Assembly: GCA_028274825.1 (NCBI GenBank)
Contig: JAQCMZ010000355.1
Coordinates: 1 to 6,455, forward strand
DNA: 6,455 nucleotides
Direction: 5' to 3'
Source: Haloferacaceae archaeon
Lineage (GTDB): Archaea > Halobacteriota > Halobacteria > Halobacteriales > Haloferacaceae
The notes beneath the pieces are model-generated. The model was given only the letters and a program-made list of their open reading frames with translations, searched no databases and was not told where the DNA came from. Below, one piece after another: positions 1-5,932 of the stretch (position 1 is the stretch's first letter; the number at the start of each line of letters is the position of its first letter). Made by a program: the position numbers and the translations under genes.

Positions 1-2
1 AG

Positions 3-137
3 GCTTCTTGCTTCTGCGACGGAACTTGCATCCATCTTGGACACAGCGGTTCCAGTCTCCACAAGCGTGGATTCGGCGTCTCCCAAACCTCCGTGATAGC
101 GACGACGAGCTGTCCGACCGCCCTTGTTTTCGGACTC
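3..137 (-). pseudogene. tnpB: TnpB C-terminal tail remnant
   Basis: One minus-strand frame from 137 to 3 is open for 45 codons and contains ESTLVETGTAV followed by ASSVAEARS. This matches the tail I know from haloarchaeal IS1341-type TnpB proteins (a TPVETALPV-like stretch, then VVEAGSP), and it also matches the tail at 6047-6218 (ASSVVEAGS). Immediately upstream in frame is a TGA (140-138), and no zinc finger or RuvC segment precedes it, so this is a relic and not a gene. TnpB is the RNA-guided nuclease of IS200/IS605 elements; none of its catalytic residues survive here. The nucleotide match to block C spans positions 1-147 but with many substitutions and indels, so the copies are old. Confidence 0.6.
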
Positions 138-208
138 TCAGCCAGACGACGATTGCGTCGTCACACGCGTGAGTGTGTCCCGATAACACTCAGAGTGTGC
201 ACTGGGAG

Positions 209-263
209 GTGTCGGATTCAACCCCGAGGTCATCCGTCGAGAATCGCCGATTCTCGTCATCAC
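209..263 (-). repeat. Structured element end, copy A
   Basis: This 55-base minus-strand segment starts GTGATGACGAGA, forms a perfect 8-bp hairpin (arms 238-245 and 249-256), then runs through CCTCGGGGT to TGAATCCGACAC. The copy at 2250-2305 has the same opening 12 bases, the same TCTCG arm end and 11 of the last 12 bases. The hairpin differs in two base pairs that both change in a compensatory way. That pattern is expected for a conserved RNA or single-strand DNA structure. In IS200/IS605 elements such structures serve as the transposase-recognised end and as the scaffold of the TnpB guide RNA. Which role applies here is inference. Confidence 0.5.
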
Positions 264-392
264 TCTTGTTCGATTTCCGTCCGACCTCAGGACAGTCTCC
301 TCGCACCTGTGTAAAAATATCGGTCCGAATTCGGAACTGAGTTCTGATCGTGTCCCAGAGTAGATATCTATAATCGTAGCCACAGTGATATA

Positions 393-713
393 CTATCCGT
401 CGGATTCTTCGACTGATTCGATCAACTGTTTCCCGACCGAGCGGGTCGTCCCTCCTTCTAATTCGAGAATAAACATGCTTCCGACATCGTCGTAATCCGC
501 GACCGTGAGTGTCGTCTCATCACCGTCAGTCAGTTTGTGAGGTTTCTCGAAGCTAATCTCGTACATTGTATCCGCACTTCGTATCTCCACGGTCAATACT
601 CCGTTGCTATCTTGACGTATGCAACTGGCCCCCGGGTCACTGAGCCTAATTCGCTGTCTATGCCTGTCGGACACGGCATCTTCGGCAGTTTTCTGACGTA
701 GGGTTTGTGACAA
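393..713 (-). CDS. Hypothetical 106-aa protein
   Basis: I do not recognise this protein. It is small and soluble, with no signal peptide or membrane segment. An N-terminal basic stretch (residues 1-25, with RHRQRIRL) is followed by a beta-rich acidic part: residues 38-56 alternate as strands (VLTVEIR, YEISFE), then LTDGDETTLTVADYDDVG and MFILELEGG. This could be a small beta-barrel or sheet domain. The acidic C-terminus (ESVEESDG) fits a halophile. The start is uncertain: the frame opens just after a stop at 743-741, with only TTG at 713 and then GTG at 674 as candidates. The GTG form would be 93 aa and begin MSDRHRQRIRL, which is plausible. A TATA-like GCATAATCC lies on the minus strand near 786. 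The gene stands alone, 113 bases from the next one. Confidence 0.5.
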   Translation of the reverse strand: MSQTLRQKTAEDAVSDRHRQRIRLSDPGASCIRQDSNGVLTVEIRSADTMYEISFEKPHKLTDGDETTLTVADYDDVGSMFILELEGGTTRSVGKQLIESVEESDG

Positions 714-826
714 TAACTCAAAGAATCCTCGACAGGCCGATCATCGAATCACCCACAGATGACTACACCGGTGACTCGCTTAGGGATTATGCACCGGGAC
801 TCCCAGTGCTCTGCCCGTGAAATGCG

Positions 827-1120
827 TCACTCCGACGGCTCCTCGTTCACCGGGATCATGACCTGTGATCCATCAGATTCCTGACTCTTTTCAGGGTGTC
901 CCCCGTCGGTCAATGCGCGTTTTTCGTCGAGAGCCTTCTCTGCAGTATCGACCGCGTTCCCAGCGAGATACCCGACTGCACCGCCCACGCCCGAGGCCAG
1001 CCCAGTCGCTACCGGGCCGAACCGGGCCCCCGCCGCGGCACCGAGTTTTGCCCCTGTTTTGGCGAGTGACTGGGCACTCTCCATGCTGTCGACATCTGAC
1101 TGCGGATCAGTTTGCATCAT
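827..1120 (-). CDS. Small glycine-zipper-like hydrophobic protein
   Basis: The 97-aa product has three parts. Residues 1-22 are polar (MMQTDPQSDVDSMESAQ). Residues 23-54 are glycine- and alanine-rich with repeated small-xxx-small spacing (GAKLGAAAGARFGPVATG, then LASGVGGAVGYLAG). Residues 55-97 are a charged, acidic tail. The middle resembles glycine-zipper membrane hairpins and the helical part of class II bacteriocins; no export leader or double-glycine cleavage site is obvious. Codons in the glycine-rich part are strongly GC-ending, which supports real coding. I chose the first of two adjacent ATGs (1120 and 1117). The frame stays open upstream to 1408, and residues just upstream (NPYEK) might also be coding, but codon use there is weaker. 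No ribosome binding site or good TATA box is visible. A role in membrane association, stress or antagonism is speculation. Confidence 0.55.
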   Translation of the reverse strand: MMQTDPQSDVDSMESAQSLAKTGAKLGAAAGARFGPVATGLASGVGGAVGYLAGNAVDTAEKALDEKRALTDGGHPEKSQESDGSQVMIPVNEEPSE

Positions 1121-1487
1121 CTTTTCGTACGGGTTTGATGCACTTGTGTTGCCGGTCGTCCCTGACAGATATGGTCCTGATGCGGCCTGTTCGAGCGCAC
1201 CTCGTGTGAGCAGTCTACATTTCACGGAGTGACCAGCGAGAGCTGTGAGCAAACCGAGCGGGAGACGAGCCATGCACGTGCCCAACACCGGACAGCAGAC
1301 ACACGACTGTTCATCCGAACCACCAGTACTCCAGATTGGCGAGGACCAGTTACTGTGTTCTGGACTCCGGGGCACCACAGGCGGGGCTTGAGTGTCCGCG
1401 CGACACACCCACTGCGGGCGGAGCAGAGCACACGGATCAGCTTAGGGCTCGATTCTCCTGGGTGAGCGGAAGCCAATCGTGACCGAA
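1121..1487. other. Gene-free stretch
   Basis: No open frame here on either strand has credible protein character. The candidates are rich in Arg, Ser, Cys and Thr, as expected for out-of-frame reading of GC-rich DNA. The segment next to 1120 may include an N-terminal extension of the glycine-rich protein. I see no promoter, long repeat or strong hairpin. Confidence 0.4.
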
Positions 1488-1784
1488 CTAGGAAGTAGTA
1501 GTCGACTCGGGTCCTGTCGGGGGTTCGTCGCCGCGCTCGAGTAGACGAGTGAACTTCTGTTCCGCCTCGTCCCACGAGGTGTATTTGGCCATGATTCGGC
1601 CATTCACCCGAATATCGTATTTCCCTCTCAACAGATGGAATATAAACTGATACCCATCAGCATCGACTACATGCTGATCGCCACTAGTGAACGAGTGCAC
1701 GTGTTCACTGCCTATCCGCTCCTCTGCGATGCGCTCTGTTGTCGCGATTCGTTCCCTGTTTGGATGGGCTCCGTATCGTACCAT
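1488..1784 (-). CDS. Hypothetical 98-aa protein
   Basis: I do not recognise a family. The N-terminal third (residues 1-35) is charged and probably helical (NRERIATTERIAEERIG). Residues 36-65 look like a small sheet (QHVVDADGYQFIFHLLRGKYDIRVNGRIM, described here in part), and residues 68-84 form an amphipathic helix (TSWDEAEQKFTRLLERG). The last 14 residues are a disordered Pro/Ser/Thr tail. The pattern DGYxFIFxLLRGKYDIxVNG followed by a WDEAE helix suggests one compact alpha/beta domain of roughly 50 residues. The start is ATG at 1784; a GGCGGGG run about 15 bases upstream is too far to be a convincing ribosome binding site, and there is no TATA box at the leaderless distance. No neighbour is close enough to suggest an operon. 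No signal peptide or transmembrane helix. Confidence 0.5.
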   Translation of the reverse strand: MVRYGAHPNRERIATTERIAEERIGSEHVHSFTSGDQHVVDADGYQFIFHLLRGKYDIRVNGRIMAKYTSWDEAEQKFTRLLERGDEPPTGPESTTTS

Positions 1785-2249
1785 GAGTATAGCTGTATCC
1801 CCGCCGGATCTGGAGGGCGCCGGACAGGAGTGGTTGTATCAACGGTAGCGTGGCCATGAGTATGAGCGGTTCGGTGTGGGTCGTATTTGTCTCTGCCCTG
1901 CAGTAATTCGATCTCGAGGACCGTCGACTTCCTGCTAGACTGAGACTGAATCCGAATCTGAATTTGAACTTAGATTCGGGTCTGCACACAGTATGTAGCG
2001 TCACTGGCCACTCCGCACATTCCGGACGAGGTATAACCAGTGATACCGTTGTGTGAAATAAGAGAACCAATACTCGCGAAAACAGTCACCGCTTAGATAT
2101 TCTCTGGAACAGGTGCTGATGTTGGTGTTCGAACGGCGCGGTTCTGGTTTTGATCTTGATCGTCGGCTCTCCTGCGTGAGTCATCATACTCCACTCTACA
2201 GAGAAAACAAGGTGAGTGCCTCGGGGCCGTTCGGCAGACGCAGTCTTCC
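1785..2249. other. Gene-free stretch with one strong hairpin
   Basis: Open frames here give low-complexity, Arg/Ser/Thr-rich products without recognisable domains, and I regard them as chance. The stretch holds the hairpin at 1950-1981. Its right end leads into repeat block B, whose outer limit could lie a little to the left of 2250: CCTCGGGG at 2219-2226 could pair with CCCGAGG at 2286-2292. Confidence 0.4.
1950..1981. repeat. Inverted repeat / hairpin
   Basis: Arms CCGAATCT (1952-1959) and AGATTCGG (1972-1979) are perfectly complementary around a 12-base loop. One G-U and one A-U pair would extend the stem to 10 bp in RNA. No gene end is nearby on the plus strand, and the next minus-strand gene starts at 1784, 165 bases away. 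It could be a decayed element end or a regulatory hairpin; the sequence does not decide. Confidence 0.45.
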
Positions 2250-2305
2250 GTGATGACGAGAGACGAAGTCTCTCGAACCACTTGATCCCGAGGTGAAGCC
2301 GACAC
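2250..2305 (+). repeat. Structured element end, copy B
   Basis: This segment has the same layout as copy A at 209-263 (minus strand): GTGATGACGAGA, a perfect 8-bp hairpin with a GAA loop (arms 2257-2264 and 2268-2275), a TCCCGAGG stretch and TGAAGCCGACAC. The stem carries GAC/GTC where copy A carries ATC/GAT, so two pairs covary. The last 12 bases are identical to those of copy C (6284-6295, minus strand). Confidence 0.55.
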
Positions 2306-2364
2306 ATCTATTAACATGCTAGAATTGATAAAAATTAACGACCAGAAATCAACCCACAAAGTAT

Positions 2365-2385
2365 GGAGTTGAAGAGCTCAACTCC
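2365..2385. repeat. Perfect 8-bp hairpin inside block B
   Basis: GGAGTTGA (2365-2372) and TCAACTCC (2378-2385) form an 8-bp stem with a 5-base loop. It follows an AT-rich run (2306-2364). It could be a subterminal hairpin of the element, like the foot hairpins at left ends of IS200/IS605 elements, or a transcription-stopping hairpin. Blocks A and C have no equivalent that I can see. Confidence 0.4.
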
Positions 2386-2586
2386 CTCGCTGGTCATTCG
2401 AGAGTGTGGAACTGTGGCTCCTCTCAACAGCCACTGTTAATGCTGCGACGGGAGTTTCAACGGGTCGTGGTGGAGCGACCTCCACGGACATGTGGCGTGT
2501 TCGGGTGTTCAGTCCAGCCAATCCATCACAGGAGAGGTCGGAGGGACTGACAGTCGCTTGCAGGGTGCGGTGTGACCCCAGACGGT

Positions 2587-2621
2587 GAAGCCTCGGGGCT
2601 TGTCCCCGAGGGACTTCACAC
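2587..2621 (+). repeat. Hairpin element end, copy B
   Basis: CCTCGGGG (2591-2598) pairs perfectly with CCCCGAGG (2604-2611) around CTTGT, and outer GAAG (2587-2590) can pair with CTTC (2614-2617). The 35-base segment differs from 6063-6029 (minus strand) at only 3 positions. In block C the same segment directly follows and overlaps the TnpB tail, as the 3' end of IS1341-type tnpB genes does. Confidence 0.6.
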
Positions 2622-2652
2622 GGGCTGTGACGGCCCAGCGGCGTAGAGTAAT

Positions 2653-3030
2653 CTACTCACGGTTGATGCTGGCTATTGCCTCTGTCGCGGTGGTGCCGAC
2701 CTGCTCGTAATACATTCCCTGCAGTGACTCTGCGTGCTGTGACATCTGTGTGATGATTGTCGTTTGTCCATCCTCGACAATAAATACGATATCCAATTCC
2801 GTTTCCTGAAAGGTTCCGCGGAGGACAAACTTGTTTTGTGGATACAAGCCATCGTGATTTGGCGAAGTACGACGATGTACTCTGCCAACTCCCTCTCGAA
2901 GAACAGTACGCAACTGTGTTGATGTAAGATATCGTCTTTGTTTGTCGCGTGCCGTCTTACTCACGATGATCTCGTCGAGAGGGTTCTTGGGCATCTCTTT
3001 GTACTTGATAGATTGGCTCGATGAATACAT
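2653..3030 (-). CDS. Hypothetical 125-aa protein, possibly DUF4258/RelE-like
   Basis: The layout is: polar N-terminus (1-15), a short strand EIIVSKTARDKQ (20-31), a helix LTSTQLRTVLREG (35-47), a variable loop (48-66), two strands KFVLRGTF and LDIVFIVEDG (67-89), a third strand TTIITQMSQH (90-99) and a helical end. A strand, an arginine-rich helix, then three strands with 'xIVFIV...TIIT' is the general order of DUF4258 and RelE-like small RNases, but the usual catalytic residues cannot be assigned, so this is a weak fold guess. I chose ATG at 3030; ATG at 2994 (MPKNPLDEIIV) has a TATA-like TGTATTC about 30 bases upstream and is also plausible, and the frame stays open to 3216. No antitoxin-like gene is adjacent. 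It sits 31 bases beyond block B, ending toward it. Confidence 0.5.
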   Translation of the reverse strand: MYSSSQSIKYKEMPKNPLDEIIVSKTARDKQRRYLTSTQLRTVLREGVGRVHRRTSPNHDGLYPQNKFVLRGTFQETELDIVFIVEDGQTTIITQMSQHAESLQGMYYEQVGTTATEAIASINRE

Positions 3031-3244
3031 GTTTGCCTCTTTCGTCGCTGCTCGACAACCGATCTTCAAATCAGCTGGCATTGTCAGTGAACATCTGTGG
3101 TGGGTTCCTCGCGTGTAGTCGTTCGCGACGGCCTGATGCCTTTGTCCTCGAAACGCATCTAACGAGTGTCGAGAGCAAAACTGCCAGGATAGTTCACCCG
3201 ACCGGCTATCGCGCATTCACCTGCTCAACCGGGCTGTTCGAGTT

Positions 3245-3283
3245 GATAGCAGTGACTGATAACCCGCTATCATCGCTGTTATC
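3245..3283. promoter_or_regulatory. Dyad of GATA(A/G)C half-sites upstream of the photolyase gene
   Basis: Two half-sites in one direction, GATAGC (3245-3250) and GATAAC (3258-3263), are followed by two in the opposite direction, GCTATC (3266-3271) and GTTATC (3278-3283). The symmetry centre is near 3264. The outer arms also pair as GATAGCAGT with GCTGTTATC, allowing G-T. The dyad ends about 38 bases before the TATA box at 3322, where haloarchaeal activators or repressors commonly bind. The rest of 3031-3351 holds only this dyad and the promoter; I see no gene there. The binding protein is unknown. Confidence 0.4.
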
Positions 3284-3315
3284 TTTCGGTTTGGACGCAC
3301 GAACAACAAGACGGC

Positions 3316-3327
3316 CGAGGCTATTTT
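3316..3327 (+). promoter_or_regulatory. BRE/TATA promoter of the photolyase gene
   Basis: CGAGG (3316-3320) is followed by TATTTT (3322-3327), centred about 27 bases before the ATG at 3352. That is the distance expected for a leaderless archaeal transcript starting at or next to the start codon. No ribosome binding site precedes the ATG, which agrees. This also supports the chosen start. Confidence 0.55.
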
Positions 3328-3351
3328 GTCGGTGGAACACCTATCGTTGAT

Positions 3352-4929
3352 ATGAAACAACCGATCGTCGGTACCCCACCGGAGTACACACTCTCCGAGG
3401 ACGAGATCCCGTGGATTCTCGGGACACAGTTGAGTCGTCAGGCCGGGCCGATGGCTCGGGCTCCCGAGGGTAGTCAGGTGCTCATGATCGAGGGCCACTC
3501 TTTCGCCGAGCGGAGACCGTATCATCACCACAAACTAACCTTAGTGTTCAGTGCGATGCGTCGCTTCCGAGATCGGTTAGAGGGTGACGGCTACGATGTG
3601 ACGTATATCAAGGCTGATTCCTTCGGCGATGGGCTGGACGAGTTTTTTGCGGCAAATCCAGAGACAGAACTCGTCGCGATGCGCTCGCCCAGTTACGGTT
3701 CTGAACGACGGTTCCAGGAACTCACGGATGACGCCGACGGGGCAGTCCGATTCGTGGAAAACGAACTGTTCGCGAGCACTCGACAGGCCTTCGACGAGTG
3801 GGCCAATGCAGATCCCGACGACGAAACGAGTGGCTTCAAACACGAACCGTTCTACCGATGGATGCGGGCAAAATCGGGTGTGCTCATGGACGGTGACGAC
3901 CCGGTCGGTGGTGACTGGAATTACGACGACGAAAACCAGGAGTTCCCTCCCGAGGAATGGGAGAGCCCGCCAGTCCCCAGCCACGAGTACGAACCCGTGG
4001 TCGCTGAGACAGCCGAATGGGTGACAGAACGGTTCGACACCTGGGGGGATTCGGAGTTTGCAGAGTTCCCGTGGCCGGTCACGCGAAGCCAGGCGTGTGA
4101 ACAGTTGCGTCACTTCGTCGACGCGCGACTTCCGGAGTTTGGCCCGTATCAGGATGCCATGCGTGGCGACGACTGGGCAATGTCTCACGCTCTCCTCGGG
4201 TCGTCGATCAATATCGGCCTTCTTCACCCGGTAGAGGTAGTGGAAGAAATCGAGAAAGCCTACGAAACCCACGATATCGTGCTGAACTCGGTGGAGGGAT
4301 CTATCAGACAGATCCTCGGGTGGCGAGAGTTCATGCGCCATGTGTACCGCCACGCCATGCCCGAACTCGCGACTGCAAATCAACTCGGTGCTGAACACGA
4401 ACTGCCAGAATCATACTGGACCGGCGAGACCGATATGGAGTGTCTCTCACAAACGGTCGGTGATGTCCACAGCCACGGATACTCTCACCACATTCAGCGG
4501 TTGATGATTCTGGCGAACTTCGCGACACTGTGGGGCGTTGAACCGAGTGAACTCAACGATTGGTTCCACGCCACATACGTCGACGCGTACCACTGGGTGA
4601 CCACACCGAACGTGATCGAAATGGGCCAGTACGGCCACGGCGTGTTCGCGACGAAGCCGTACGTCTCTTCTGCAAATTACGTCGACCGGATGAGCGACTA
4701 CTGCGGAGACTGCAAGTATTACAAGACCAAAGACACCGGTGACGGAGCCTGTCCGTTCAACGCACTGTACTGGGACTTCCTTGACCGTAACGAAGAGCAG
4801 CTTCGCAGCAACCACCGGATGGCCCTGATGTACAGTCACGTGGATAACAAACAGGAATCTGGCGATATGGCCGAGATCCGAGATCGGGTCGATGACCTCC
4901 GTGAAATGGCCGCGGCAGGCGAGTTGTAA
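3352..4929 (+). CDS. Iron-sulfur cryptochrome/photolyase (FeS-BCP, PhrB-like)
   Basis: The 525-aa product belongs to the deoxyribodipyrimidine photolyase-related family, whose bacterial members PhrB and CryB bind FAD, a lumazine antenna and a [4Fe-4S] cluster; PhrB repairs (6-4) photoproducts with light. Four cysteines (C364, C451, C454, C467) have spacings of 87, 3 and 13, against 88, 3 and 13 in Agrobacterium PhrB as I remember it. H379-H380 in SHHIQRLM match its active-site histidine pair. GWREFMR (323-329) and FATKPY (432-437) are family signatures, and W356, W404, Y437 and Y443 fall at positions matching PhrB electron-transfer or active-site residues. Residues 20-150 form the Rossmann-like antenna half (WILGTQL, VLMIEGHSF, VTYIKADSF) and 245-500 the helical FAD half. 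The first ~19 residues extend beyond the usual N-terminus. A TATA box supports the ATG; no operon partner overlaps. It appears intact. Confidence 0.93.
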   Translation: MKQPIVGTPPEYTLSEDEIPWILGTQLSRQAGPMARAPEGSQVLMIEGHSFAERRPYHHHKLTLVFSAMRRFRDRLEGDGYDVTYIKADSFGDGLDEFFAANPETELVAMRSPSYGSERRFQELTDDADGAVRFVENELFASTRQAFDEWANADPDDETSGFKHEPFYRWMRAKSGVLMDGDDPVGGDWNYDDENQEFPPEEWESPPVPSHEYEPVVAETAEWVTERFDTWGDSEFAEFPWPVTRSQACEQLRHFVDARLPEFGPYQDAMRGDDWAMSHALLGSSINIGLLHPVEVVEEIEKAYETHDIVLNSVEGSIRQILGWREFMRHVYRHAMPELATANQLGAEHELPESYWTGETDMECLSQTVGDVHSHGYSHHIQRLMILANFATLWGVEPSELNDWFHATYVDAYHWVTTPNVIEMGQYGHGVFATKPYVSSANYVDRMSDYCGDCKYYKTKDTGDGACPFNALYWDFLDRNEEQLRSNHRMALMYSHVDNKQESGDMAEIRDRVDDLREMAAAGEL

Positions 4930-5014
4930 CACGACTTGGAATCTGACGGCCGGGTTTTACCATATCGATATACTGGGTAAGCAGGAACAAGCACTCACTG
5001 ACAGAGTGATAGCG

Positions 5015-5046
5015 GACGCCCGCCTCTTCAGGCGTGGGCGAAAGTC
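5015..5046. repeat. Bulged hairpin between photolyase and TIM-barrel genes
   Basis: CGCCCGCCT (5017-5025) pairs with AGGC and GGGCG (5030-5033, 5036-5040) around a 4-base loop with a 2-base bulge, about 9 bp in all. GGA before and AAAGTC after resemble haloarchaeal IS200/IS605 right ends, but no tnpB sequence is attached. Upstream, a 10-base palindrome ATATCGATAT lies at 4962-4971. Either could be a terminator for the photolyase transcript or an old element scar. Confidence 0.3.
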
Positions 5047-5191
5047 AATCCGGGAATCTCGATGGGTAGCAGTTTCAGGCTGGATTCTGACCCGCGCTAC
5101 AGACTGCTCTCCCGAGAAGGTGATTCTGTGACGGGTCTCTGAGTTCGACGAGAACCGGGAGTGTTAGGCGACACCAACAGTAACTACTCAT

Positions 5192-5932
5192 ATGGATATT
5201 GGTGTGTCTATCGGCCCGTATCTCGGCAGAGTTCCATCGCTCCCGTCTCGTTTTGACTTCACCGAAATTGGACTCGGTGAAGGAGAGGTCCCACTCGAGG
5301 AAGTCGAGCCCGCCGACCTCTCAGCGCAACTTGCCAGCGCCAATCTCGCAGCGGCGGTTCATCTGCCGTACAGACAGCCTCTCTCGACACCTATCGATCC
5401 TATCGACGCCGCCACGGCCGAATATCTTGACACTGTGTTGGAAACGGCTGGCTCAATTGGTGCCGAGAAAGCAGTCGCCCACCCAGATGCCCGGGGGGCG
5501 GGCCATGCGCCTGCCTCACTGGCTGCTCGCATGGAAGACGTGAGCTCACGTGGGGAAACGCATGGAATTACCGTTTGTTATGAGACAACTGGCTACGCTG
5601 GCGGCCCTCGACTGGAACGTGTCGGCGAGTTGGCGACCCGCGCCGACGTAGCGATCTGTCTGGACGTGGGGTACGCATACCTCGAAGCCGGAGCTGACGG
5701 CGTGACGGAATTTCTCGACTCCTACGGTGATCTCGTCGAACACCTGCACGTTCACGGCGCTCGACGGCGGGGTGACACGCATATTCCCGTCGGAAGCGGT
5801 GATATCGAGTACGACGCCCTCGCCGGGGCAATCGCTCGGGCTGAGCCGGACAGCGCGACTGTGGAGGTATTCACCGATGATCTGGAATATTTATCATCTT
5901 CTGCTGACCGGTTTCTCGAATCGCTCGATTGA
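5192..5932 (+). CDS. Xylose isomerase-like TIM-barrel protein (sugar phosphate isomerase/epimerase or AP endonuclease 2 superfamily)
   Basis: The 246-aa product has the repeating strand-helix pattern of the xylose isomerase-like TIM barrel (Pfam AP_endonuc_2). Likely metal and active-site residues sit at strand ends: H57 (VHLPY), H97 (VAHPDA), E131 (CYETTG), D158 (CLDVGYAY), H186/H188 (HLHVHG), D195 and H197 (GDTHIPVGSGDI) and E225 (VEVF). The family includes sugar epimerases and isomerases and endonuclease IV. The position usually holding His after the DxxH aspartate is Tyr here (Y161). At 246 aa it is shorter than typical endonuclease IV (about 280), so a sugar-type enzyme is somewhat more likely; substrate unknown. 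ATG 5192 is the first start in frame with family sequence (MDIGVSIGP). A weak TTAG-type TATA box near 5165 suggests its own leaderless transcript. It is 262 bases from the photolyase, same strand. Confidence 0.8.
   Translation: MDIGVSIGPYLGRVPSLPSRFDFTEIGLGEGEVPLEEVEPADLSAQLASANLAAAVHLPYRQPLSTPIDPIDAATAEYLDTVLETAGSIGAEKAVAHPDARGAGHAPASLAARMEDVSSRGETHGITVCYETTGYAGGPRLERVGELATRADVAICLDVGYAYLEAGADGVTEFLDSYGDLVEHLHVHGARRRGDTHIPVGSGDIEYDALAGAIARAEPDSATVEVFTDDLEYLSSSADRFLESLD

Larger units (their letters stand above)
1..263 (-). mobile_element. TnpB-derived repeat block A (partial, runs off left edge)
   Basis: Read on the minus strand, this block starts with a structured end (263 to 209) that finishes in TGAATCCGACAC. 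About 62 unrelated bases follow, then a decayed TnpB C-terminal tail (147 to 3). The last bases, GAAGCCT (7 to 1), match the first bases of the hairpin end seen complete in blocks B and C, so the rest of that end should lie just left of the window. Block C has the same order of parts with similar spacing: the distance from structured end to hairpin end is 201 bases here and 220 in C. No transposase is intact. I infer a degenerate or non-autonomous IS200/IS605-type element; the outer limits are not proven. Confidence 0.6.
2250..2621 (+). mobile_element. TnpB-derived repeat block B
   Basis: In plus orientation this block opens with a structured end (2250-2305, finishing TGAAGCCGACAC), continues through an AT-rich segment and a second hairpin (2365-2385), and closes with the hairpin end at 2587-2621 (ACTTCACAC at its tip). 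Both ends match block C, and the first also matches block A, in the same order. The inside is a decayed 190-base segment; its 60-codon open frame at 2406-2588 ends one codon before the closing hairpin and has no clear TnpB motif, so I do not call it a gene. The distance between the two ends is 281 bases, longer than in C (220). I infer a non-autonomous IS200/IS605-like unit. No target duplication is expected for this family, so the limits rest on the repeats. Confidence 0.55.

Noticed and set aside
162..177. Imperfect palindrome CACACGCGTGAGTGTG
   Set aside because: It is short and GC-rich, with mismatches, no nearby gene start and no second copy.
138..383. An 81-aa minus-strand frame
   Set aside because: It overlaps the structured end of block A and has an Arg/Ser/Thr-rich chance composition with no halophilic acidity.
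1705..2070. A 121-aa minus-strand frame
   Set aside because: It overlaps the 98-aa gene in another frame and reads through the hairpin at 1950-1981; the product looks like translated noise.
2093..2359. An 88-aa minus-strand frame
   Set aside because: It is antisense to structured block B. The residue run rich in Arg, Asp and Gln is not convincing, and the repeat explains the DNA better.
2406..2588. A 60-aa plus-strand frame ending at the block B hairpin
   Set aside because: I tried to match all three plus frames to the TnpB zinc finger and tail; no CxxC pair or VVEAGS-like tail appears, so it is not called as a gene or as a TnpB fragment.
3577..4398. A 273-aa minus-strand open frame inside the photolyase gene
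   Set aside because: It lies entirely antisense to a well-supported gene. Long antisense frames are common in GC-rich halophile DNA, and its composition (many Val, Arg, His, Phe) fits a shadow.
4447..4932. A 161-aa minus-strand open frame over the photolyase 3' half
   Set aside because: It is antisense to the FeS-cluster region, has a Val/His-rich composition and no domain pattern.
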